Shown piece after piece: positions 57,868-64,000 of a DNA stretch of 64,000 nt. The notes beneath the pieces were generated by a model. The model was not told the DNA's origin. It saw nothing but the letters and a program-made list of their open reading frames with translations, and searched no databases. The position numbers and the translations under genes are program-made. The stretch is from an uncultured Sutterella sp. (lineage in GTDB: Bacteria > Pseudomonadota > Gammaproteobacteria > Burkholderiales > Burkholderiaceae_F): contig CAJLHF010000005.1 of the NCBI GenBank assembly GCA_905206365.1, forward strand, positions 1-64,000, in the 5' to 3' direction. Each line of letters opens with the position of its first letter. The stretch's first letter is position 1.

Positions 57868-60048
57868 ATGCCGTCCTCTTCGCCGTCCGCGTCCTCCTCC
57901 CCCGCTTCGTTTGTTCCCGCTTCCGACGCGTTTGCGTCCTCGTCGCTTCTCGCGCGCCTTTTCGCGCTCGAGCCCGACGACCCCCGATTCGCCCGCAGAC
58001 TCGTAGCTTTGCGCGATACGGAAAAGGGCCTCGAGCCCGTAACGGCCGAAGCGTTTTTGCGACGTGCGGCGGCCTGGCGCGCGACGTTTGCGCGGGCGAA
58101 CTTCGGTGAATCTCCTTCGGCCGACCGTCCCCGGCGACTCTTCGTCCTCACGGACGACACCCTCGAAGGGGCGGCGCTCCTTTTCGGGGCGTGGGGCGCG
58201 GGCGTTGAAACGATGCTCGGAAGCGACGCTCTGCCCGAAACCTTGAAGCGCCTGCGCGCCGGGGGGCTCCTTGAAGCGGGCGACGGTCTCGCGCTCGATG
58301 CGGCACGTGCCTGGCACGAGCGCGAGCCGCTCGACGAGGCTCGGGATCTCGTTGCCTTTACGGAGCCCGCGGCGAACGCACGGAGTTCGTCGACTTGCGC
58401 GGTGCTCCCCGCGCTTCCGGTTTTACCCGAAAAGCGCGATCTCGCCTCGCTTTTTACGAGCGGGAGCACGGGAGATGCGAAACGGGTCGCGAAGCGCCTG
58501 GAACAACTCTTTCGGGAGGTCGAAGGGGTGGATCGGGCGCTTCGGGCGTTGCCCGCGGTGGCGCAGGCGCTTAACGAAGGGCGTTCCCTTGCGGTACTTG
58601 CCACCGTCACGCATCAGCACATCTACGGGATTCTCTTTCGACTGCTGTGGCCCCTCCTCTCCCTCGTGAGAGAGGCGACCGAACGTCCCGAAATCGGCGA
58701 CCGGCCCCTGCGGGAGACGCCGGTCCTTCTCACCTCGGCGCGTCTGCACTACCCCGAAGCGCTTGCGCGAACCTTCCGACGCGCGCAGGAGATCGGTCTT
58801 GAGACGGTGCTCGTCACCTCGCCCGCACACTTGAAGCGCCTCGACGCGTCGCTCTTCGCTCCGCTATTCGAAGGCGAAAACCCCGTGCGACAGCCCCTTG
58901 CGGTCGTTTCCTCGGCGGGCCCCCTGGACGAAGCCGGGGCGCTCCTTTCCCGCAACGTCTTCGGGCGCTTCCCGCTCGAAGTCCTCGGCTCGACCGAAAC
59001 GGGCGGGATCGCGCGGCGCATGCGCGAACTCTCCGCGGACGGAACGGTCGTGACCCCCGACTGGCGCCCCATGCCGGGCGTCTCGGTTTCGGTGGAAGAC
59101 GAAGAAACGGGTGCGATTCGCACGGAGGGCACGGGTCGCGTGCGGGTTTCGGGTCCTCAAATCCGATCGCCCGAAGGCGAAACCGGAGCGGATCGGATCG
59201 AACTGCGAACGGAAAAGACCGAAAACGGAGACATCTCGCGCTTTCGGTTGCTCGGTCGCACCGACCGCATTCTCAAGATCGAAGGCATGCGCGTCTCGCC
59301 CGCCGACATCGAGGCGGAGATTCTCGCAACGGGCCTCGCACGCTCGGTTCGGGTGCTGTCGGACCCCGCTAGCGCCGCGCGGCGGCGCGAATCGCTCGCC
59401 GCCCTCGTCGAATTGACGCCCGAAGCGCGGGACGTGATCCTTGCCGAAGGGAAGTCCCGCCTCACGGCGCTTCTCAAGGCGCGCTTGGCGGGTCGCGTCA
59501 CGCCCCTTCAAACCCCGAAACGCTGGCGCTTCGTCGACGCGATGCCCGTCAACGCCCAGGGGAAGTGCACGGCGCGCTCCGCCGCCCGGTGCTTCGACGC
59601 TCGGGAACCCGAATGGGTGACGGTGTCGGATGCGTGCGATTCCCTTTCGGGTGTTCGCACCGTTCGGCTTCGAACGCGTTTGACCGATACCTTCGCGTGG
59701 TTCGAAGGACATTTCGAGGGGGTGCCGATTCTCCCGGGCGTGGCGCAGCTCGTTTTGGTCGAACGCGCGCTCAAAGCGCGTGCGGCGGACGGGGCGACGC
59801 TTTCCGCCCGCTCGGTACGCAACCTCAAATTCAAGGCGCCCACGACGCCCGGCATGACGATGGACCTCGTTCTTACGATTCCGCCGGAAAAAGACGGTGA
59901 ATTGGCCGTGAAGTTCGCTTGGATTCGCATGGAACGAACCGAAGACGCCGAAACGTCGGATGCGCTTCGCGGTCCTTACGTCGAACACCCGCACGCGCAG
60001 GGGACGATCGTCTTCGGGTACGGCGCGGAGAATGCCGCGCCCCGCTGA
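57868..60048 (+). CDS. Acyl/aryl-ACP ligase fused to hotdog dehydratase (ApeH-ApeI-like)
   Basis: A 726-aa two-domain enzyme. Residues 1-570 form an AMP-forming ligase: P-loop FTSGSTGDAKRVAKR (near 195), GSTETGGIA, and the C-terminal hinge LLGRTDRILKIEGMRVSP. It should activate an aryl or acyl acid and load it on the ACPs. Residues 590-726 are a FabA/FabZ-like hotdog domain with WFEGHFEGVPILPGVAQL (His615 at the FabZ-type catalytic position), i.e. a 3-hydroxyacyl dehydratase. In described aryl-polyene clusters these are usually two genes. The next gene is unrelated, so the cluster stops here. Confidence 0.87.
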   Translation: MPSSSPSASSSPASFVPASDAFASSSLLARLFALEPDDPRFARRLVALRDTEKGLEPVTAEAFLRRAAAWRATFARANFGESPSADRPRRLFVLTDDTLEGAALLFGAWGAGVETMLGSDALPETLKRLRAGGLLEAGDGLALDAARAWHEREPLDEARDLVAFTEPAANARSSSTCAVLPALPVLPEKRDLASLFTSGSTGDAKRVAKRLEQLFREVEGVDRALRALPAVAQALNEGRSLAVLATVTHQHIYGILFRLLWPLLSLVREATERPEIGDRPLRETPVLLTSARLHYPEALARTFRRAQEIGLETVLVTSPAHLKRLDASLFAPLFEGENPVRQPLAVVSSAGPLDEAGALLSRNVFGRFPLEVLGSTETGGIARRMRELSADGTVVTPDWRPMPGVSVSVEDEETGAIRTEGTGRVRVSGPQIRSPEGETGADRIELRTEKTENGDISRFRLLGRTDRILKIEGMRVSPADIEAEILATGLARSVRVLSDPASAARRRESLAALVELTPEARDVILAEGKSRLTALLKARLAGRVTPLQTPKRWRFVDAMPVNAQGKCTARSAARCFDAREPEWVTVSDACDSLSGVRTVRLRTRLTDTFAWFEGHFEGVPILPGVAQLVLVERALKARAADGATLSARSVRNLKFKAPTTPGMTMDLVLTIPPEKDGELAVKFAWIRMERTEDAETSDALRGPYVEHPHAQGTIVFGYGAENAAPR

Positions 60049-60270
60049 CGGCCCGTGCGGAATTTCAACCGACCGCATCGCCCCCGGTTCGAAGACTCTC
60101 AAGCGTTTCGGACCGGGGTTTTGTTTACTTTTCCGTCATTCTTTCGTCACTCGCGCGTCACGAACTCCTCACGAGCCCGTTACCGAGCCTTCACGGGACG
60201 GAAACGGGTTTTTCACATCACGTCGGCAGAATTTCATTCGGCACTTTCGCCAGCTCTCCGGATGATCTTC

Positions 60271-61413
60271 ATGTCCGTTTCGATTTCCCGACGCCGTTTG
60301 CTCGGCTCCTCTTCGGCCGCGCTTGCAGCCGCCGCCGCGCCCTTCGGCGCTCTTCTTTCGTCGCCCGCCGCCGCGGCGGTGACCGAGGCGACGAAATCCT
60401 CGTTCGAACACCCCCTCACGCAACGCACCGTCGCCGAGATGCTCGCCATGAGTCCCGTCGACATGGCGCGCGAAAGTCGTCTCGTCTCGGCCGCTTTCCG
60501 CGTGCTCGTCGACGCGGCGGAACACCTTCGGGACGAAGCCGTGCGCAACACCGTCCTTGCGATCCTGAACGACCCCGTCCCGACCGTGGCCGACACGGAC
60601 GAGAACAAGGTGCTCGCGGCCCTCAAGGCCGAGGGCCTGATCGATGCGGATCGCGCCGAACTCTTTCCGACCGTCACGCAAAAGGGCCGTGCGGAGCAGC
60701 CCTTCTGGAGCGCTCCGGGTTCGGGGTACGCGAGCCACCACGCCTATCCCGGAGGCCTTGCGACCCACTGCGCGCTCAACGTCCTTTCGGCCGTGCGCCT
60801 TCTTGAAAACTACGATTCCGTCTTCGACTGCGACCTCGATTACGACGCCGCCGTGGGCGGAGAACTCCTTCACGACCTTCACAAGCCCTGGGTCTTTGCG
60901 TGGCAGCCGGACGGTTCCTCGCGCGTTGAAAAGCCCTTGGCGAAGACGGGCGAACACCACGTGCTGAGTCTTGCGGAATCGATGAAGCGGGGACTTCCGG
61001 CCCGCGTCGTCGCGGCACAGGCCGCGGCGCACGACCACCCCGGAACGCCCGCGGGCGAAGCGCTTGTCGTCGGTTGGATCCGCGCGGCCGCCCTCATCGC
61101 GGGGGTCGACCCCGTCGAACGCGGGTTCCTCGCCGCGGACGGGAAGACCCTGCCCCTTCCGCGTCGCAGCGAAGGCTTCGTCGTGCACCTTGCGGACCAC
61201 GACTTCGTTCTTTCGGGTCCCGCCTGTCAGTGGAGCCTCCCCGCCCTGAAGAAGCTCGCCGCGTCGACCTACGGGTTGACGAGCGACAAGGACTTCAACA
61301 GCTTCCGCAACTACGTGTTTGCGAATCTCTCCGCGATGCGCGTCTGGGCGCTTCTCTCGAACTCGGGCGAAGCCGCGCTCGCCGCGGACGTCGCACGAAT
61401 TCTCAAGGCCTGA
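60271..61413 (+). CDS. Tat-exported HD-domain protein
   Basis: A 380-aa protein with a twin-arginine signal (SVSISRRRLLGSSSAALAA, cleavage after SSPAAAA). The mature part has HD-type metal ligands: SHHAYPGG (His156/157), THCALNVL and LLHDLHKPW (His201-Asp202), then AAAHDHPGTP. HD-domain phosphohydrolases are normally cytoplasmic, so a periplasmic, folded-export version is unusual; the metal may be inserted before export. ATG 60271 or 60262 are both possible starts. It is followed by phoA on the same strand, which suggests a role in periplasmic phosphate-ester or nucleotide turnover. Confidence 0.82.
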   Translation: MSVSISRRRLLGSSSAALAAAAAPFGALLSSPAAAAVTEATKSSFEHPLTQRTVAEMLAMSPVDMARESRLVSAAFRVLVDAAEHLRDEAVRNTVLAILNDPVPTVADTDENKVLAALKAEGLIDADRAELFPTVTQKGRAEQPFWSAPGSGYASHHAYPGGLATHCALNVLSAVRLLENYDSVFDCDLDYDAAVGGELLHDLHKPWVFAWQPDGSSRVEKPLAKTGEHHVLSLAESMKRGLPARVVAAQAAAHDHPGTPAGEALVVGWIRAAALIAGVDPVERGFLAADGKTLPLPRRSEGFVVHLADHDFVLSGPACQWSLPALKKLAASTYGLTSDKDFNSFRNYVFANLSAMRVWALLSNSGEAALAADVARILKA

Positions 61414-61543
61414 CGCCGTCGTCAACACCATCGAATCGGGCGCGTCTCGTGCGTCGTCGACTTCAGCGCGCCCGAGGTCGTTCGGGACGATGCGGAACAC
61501 GATTCCGCCGTCCCGGCCACATTGCATACAGGATGATATTGCC

Positions 61544-62971
61544 ATGATCCGTACTTTCAAGTTCGCCGCCGTTGCTCTCGCGGCCGCCTCCGCTTTCGCC
61601 GCCTTCGGCACGGCCAACGCCGCCGACACCTTCCCGACGATCGAACGCGCCGCCAAGGGCGACATCACCGCCTGGGGCGGTGCGCGCCGCCTGCAGGGCG
61701 ACCAGACCGAACTCGTCCGTCAATCCCTCTCGAACAAGATCGCGAAGAACGTCATCATTCTGATCGGCGACGGGATGGGCGACAGCGAAATCACCGCCGC
61801 GCGCAACTTCGCGCACGGTGCGGGCGGATTCTTCCCCGGCCTCGACGCTCTGCCCCTCACGGGCCAGTACACGCACTACTCGCTCGACCCGAAGACGAAG
61901 AAGCCCCGCTACGTGACGGACTCGGCGGCTTCGGCGACCGCCTGGAACACGGGGGTCAAGAGCTACAACGGCGCGATCGGCGTCGACGTGAACGGCAAGC
62001 CCCACGTGTCGATTCTCGAACTCGCGAAGAAGGCCGGCAAAGCGACGGGCAACGTCTCCACCGCCGAGCTTCAGGACGCCACGCCCGCCGCCGTCGTCGC
62101 GCACGTCACGCACCGCAAGTGCTACGGCCCGAACGCGACGAGCGAAAAGTGCCCGAAGGAAGCCGCCGAAAACGGCGGCATCGGCTCCATTACGGAACAG
62201 TTCATCAAGATGCGCGCCGACGTGACGCTCGGCGGCGGCATGAAGAGCTTCAAGGAAGTCGCCAAGGGCGGCGAATTCAAGGGCAAGGTGCTCCTTGACG
62301 CCGCGCGCGAAGCGGGTTATCAAATCGTCACGAACACGGCCGAAATGCAGGCCCTCACGGCCGCCGATTCGACGAAGCCCGTTCTCGGGCTTTTTGCCGA
62401 AGGCAACATGCCCGTGCGCCTCAACGGTCCGAAGGCCACCTACCACGGCAACCTCGACAAACCCGCGATCGTCTGCGAAAAGAATCCGAAGCGCACGGCC
62501 GACCATCCGACGCTCGCTCAGATGACCGAAAAGGCGATCGAACTCTTGAAGACGAATCCGAACGGCTTCTTCCTCCAGGTCGAAGGCGCGTCGATCGACA
62601 AGGAAGACCACAAGGCCAATCCCTGCGGCCAGTTCGGCGAAACGGTCGACCTCGACGAAGCCGTGAAGGTCGCGCTCGACTTCGCGAAGAAGGACGGCAA
62701 TACGCTTGTGATCGTGACGGCCGACCACGCTCACTCCTGCCAGATCGTCTATCAGGACACGAAGGCCCCGGGCCTCACCGCTTCGGTGATGACCGCCGAC
62801 GGCGCCCCGATGACGGTCTCCTACGGCAACAGCGAAATCGAAGGCGACCAGGGTCACACGGGCACGCAGCTGCGCGTGGCGGCCTACGGTCCGCACGCCG
62901 CCAACGTGACGGGTCTCACCGACCAGACCGACCTCTTCTTCACGATGCGCGACGCCATGGGCCTCCGATAA
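61544..62971 (+). CDS. phoA: Alkaline phosphatase (PhoA type)
   Basis: A 475-aa periplasmic phosphomonoesterase. It has a Sec signal (IRTFKFAAVALAAASAFAAFGTANA), metal site VIILIGDGMGDSE, the catalytic Ser in VTDSAASATAWNTG (Ser127 of the precursor), FLQVEGASIDKEDH, VTADHAHS and a final GDQGHTGTQLR, all as in E. coli PhoA (471 aa). It releases phosphate from esters in the periplasm. AGGA precedes ATG 61544 by about 9 nt. No Pho box was identified in the 130-bp gap. Confidence 0.95.
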   Translation: MIRTFKFAAVALAAASAFAAFGTANAADTFPTIERAAKGDITAWGGARRLQGDQTELVRQSLSNKIAKNVIILIGDGMGDSEITAARNFAHGAGGFFPGLDALPLTGQYTHYSLDPKTKKPRYVTDSAASATAWNTGVKSYNGAIGVDVNGKPHVSILELAKKAGKATGNVSTAELQDATPAAVVAHVTHRKCYGPNATSEKCPKEAAENGGIGSITEQFIKMRADVTLGGGMKSFKEVAKGGEFKGKVLLDAAREAGYQIVTNTAEMQALTAADSTKPVLGLFAEGNMPVRLNGPKATYHGNLDKPAIVCEKNPKRTADHPTLAQMTEKAIELLKTNPNGFFLQVEGASIDKEDHKANPCGQFGETVDLDEAVKVALDFAKKDGNTLVIVTADHAHSCQIVYQDTKAPGLTASVMTADGAPMTVSYGNSEIEGDQGHTGTQLRVAAYGPHAANVTGLTDQTDLFFTMRDAMGLR

Positions 62972-63058
62972 CGATCGTCGCGAACGGCACCCGGGGCAAA
63001 ACCGGCCGCCCCGGGGAGCCGGAAGAGCCCGACGGTCCGGGCGCAAAGCCCGAAGCCC

Positions 63059-63096
63059 CCGAAACGCCCGCCCGAAAGCGCGGGCGTTTCGGTTTT
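63059..63096 (+). terminator. Terminator after phoA (first hairpin)
   Basis: CCGAAACGCCCG (63059-63070) pairs with CGGGCGTTTCGG (63081-63092) around a 10-nt loop, followed by TTTTC. Confidence 0.85.
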
Positions 63097-63130
63097 CGGC
63101 TTTCAGAGTCTTCGCCGACATACCGGCCGT

Positions 63131-63161
63131 GCACGTTCGTTTCCCCCGAACGTGCGTTTTC
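63131..63161 (+). terminator. Second terminator hairpin before the MFS gene
   Basis: GCACGTTCG (63131-63139) pairs with CGAACGTGC (63147-63155) around a 7-nt loop, followed by GTTTTCTTC. Together with the preceding hairpin it insulates the downstream MFS gene. Confidence 0.8.
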
Positions 63162-63248
63162 TTCGCGTCCCCCGTTTTTCAGCGGAGAGCGCTAGAATTT
63201 CACCCCCTTAACGTTTTCCCTAATTCCCTTCTTTCCCTCGTTTTCCCC

Positions 63249-64000
63249 ATGACCGACCGCACGCTCCCTCGGGAAGGTCTCCGGGCGTGGCTTCCCGTTC
63301 TCGGCCTCGCCTTCGCCGCCTTCACCTTCAACACCTCCGAATTTCTCCCCGTGGGGCTTTTGCCCGACATGGCCGCGGGGCTCGGCGAAACCGTCTCCGA
63401 TACGGGCCTCATCATCACGGGCTACGCCTGGGTGGTGGCGATCATGTCGCTTCCTTTGACGCTCCTCACCGCGAAAATCGAACGCCGCAAACTTCTTCTC
63501 GGTCTCATCGCGGTCTTTGCGCTTTGCCACGTGGTCGTGCTGTGGACGAACACGTTCGAGTCGCTCCTCGCGGCCCGCATCGGGGTTGCGTTCACGCACT
63601 CCGTTTTCTGGTCGATCATGACGCCGCTTGCCGCCCGCATGGCCCCGCGCGGAAAGCGCGCCGTGGGGCTTGCGGCCGTGATGGGCGGAACGATCGTCGC
63701 GACCGTTCTGGGGGTTCCGATCGGCACCCAGCTCGGGCACTTCTTCGGGTGGCAGGAAGCGTTCTGCGTGATCGGCGCCGCGGCCTTTGCGTGCCTCGTT
63801 CTCATTTGGGCGGTGTTGCCCGAATGTCCGAGCAACAAGGCGGGGTCGTTGGCGGCTTTGCCGGGACTTCTGAAGCGTCCCGCGCTTTTACAGCTCTATT
63901 TCCTTACGGCCGTCACCGTTCTCGGGCAGTTCACGGCCTACTCCTACGTGAGTCCCGTGCTGCAGCAGGCGGGTTACGGGGAATCGGACGTCGTCACGGT
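63249..64000 (+). CDS. MFS exporter, 3' end outside the window
   Basis: The first 250 codons of a major-facilitator transporter of the SotB/AraJ drug and sugar efflux type: LAFAAFTFNTSEFLPVGLL in the first helix, motif A region AKIERRKLLLGLI, and AVGLAAVMGGTIVATVLGVP with the antiporter-type motif. Seven helices are seen before the sequence ends. Exporters of this group remove sugars, analogues or drugs by proton antiport. No strong SD is visible before the ATG. The rest of the gene is missing because the window ends. Confidence 0.88.
   Translation, partial: MTDRTLPREGLRAWLPVLGLAFAAFTFNTSEFLPVGLLPDMAAGLGETVSDTGLIITGYAWVVAIMSLPLTLLTAKIERRKLLLGLIAVFALCHVVVLWTNTFESLLAARIGVAFTHSVFWSIMTPLAARMAPRGKRAVGLAAVMGGTIVATVLGVPIGTQLGHFFGWQEAFCVIGAAAFACLVLIWAVLPECPSNKAGSLAALPGLLKRPALLQLYFLTAVTVLGQFTAYSYVSPVLQQAGYGESDVVT

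Noticed and set aside
1..64000. CRISPR array or prophage
   Set aside because: No regularly spaced direct repeats with unique spacers, and no integrase, capsid, terminase or Cas genes were seen anywhere in the window.

Overview
The window reads as chromosomal DNA of a high-GC, Gram-negative, anaerobically respiring bacterium. A member of the Sutterellaceae (Burkholderiales) is my best guess, made from gene content and not from a marker gene. The evidence is: two DcuC-type C4-dicarboxylate carriers, a class I (Fe-S) fumarase in two subunits, malate dehydrogenase, two Tat-exported flavin reductases of the fumarate/urocanate-reductase superfamily (one with a four-heme cytochrome c), an [FeFe]-hydrogenase with a flavoprotein partner, a porin, LysR/MarR/AsnC regulators and a PhoA-type phosphatase. 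Codon use is GC-rich nearly throughout. The exception is an AT-rich strip at about 37.2-38.1 kb.

Layout. 0.2-3.6 kb: a LuxR-type response regulator, then a polar amino-acid ABC transporter (binding protein, permease, ATPase). 3.9-6.6 kb: dcuC with isoaspartyl dipeptidase. 6.7-12.9 kb: a LysE exporter, an orphan hybrid histidine kinase, an S66 LD-carboxypeptidase overlapping an extended tadA, and a small secreted protein. 13.2-20.5 kb: a porin with a lipobox-like signal, an RluA-family enzyme with a long N-terminal domain, an AsnC regulator divergent from a metallo-beta-lactamase-fold protein, and a copper ATPase with a CopZ-like C-terminus. 20.9-26.7 kb (minus strand): a phosphoribosyltransferase, gpmI, a MarR regulator, an M20 amidohydrolase and a second DcuC carrier. 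27.0-30.1 kb: a strong promoter and a structured leader (pseudoknot plus terminator) before an EamA exporter, then a two-TM protein and a second EamA exporter. 30.2-35.4 kb: a respiratory module with a small protein, sensor kinase, OmpR-type regulator, Tat flavoprotein and tetraheme cytochrome c.

35.6-41.6 kb: an amino-acid permease, an intact tRNA-Ser(TGA), an AT-rich scar with IS-end-like repeats, a second tRNA-Ser copy that has lost 12 nt, a lipoprotein carboxylesterase, a secreted low-complexity protein and a periplasmic rhodanese. 41.7-49.5 kb: LysR, a 658-aa FMN/FAD reductase, a DUF3592-like membrane protein, two-subunit fumarase, a frameshifted LysR gene and mdh. 49.6-53.4 kb: the [FeFe]-hydrogenase and its GltD/NuoF-hybrid partner, divergent from a YheO/DauR-type regulator. 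54.7-60.0 kb: six tightly packed genes matching the front half of an aryl-polyene cluster (chain-length-factor-like ketosynthase, acyltransferase, two ACPs, COG4648 membrane protein, ligase fused to a hotdog dehydratase). 60.3-64 kb: a Tat-exported HD-domain protein, phoA and the start of an MFS exporter.

How it fits together: much of the window serves C4-dicarboxylate and fumarate-type respiration. Dipeptidase and amidohydrolase could feed aspartate- or glutamate-like products, DcuC carriers exchange dicarboxylates, fumarase and malate dehydrogenase interconvert them, and periplasmic flavin reductases act as terminal reductases. The hydrogenase pair would handle NAD(P)H redox balance. The most unusual items are the leader RNA before the EamA gene, the hydrogenase pair, the truncated aryl-polyene block, the damaged tRNA with its AT-rich scar, and the exported HD-domain protein.
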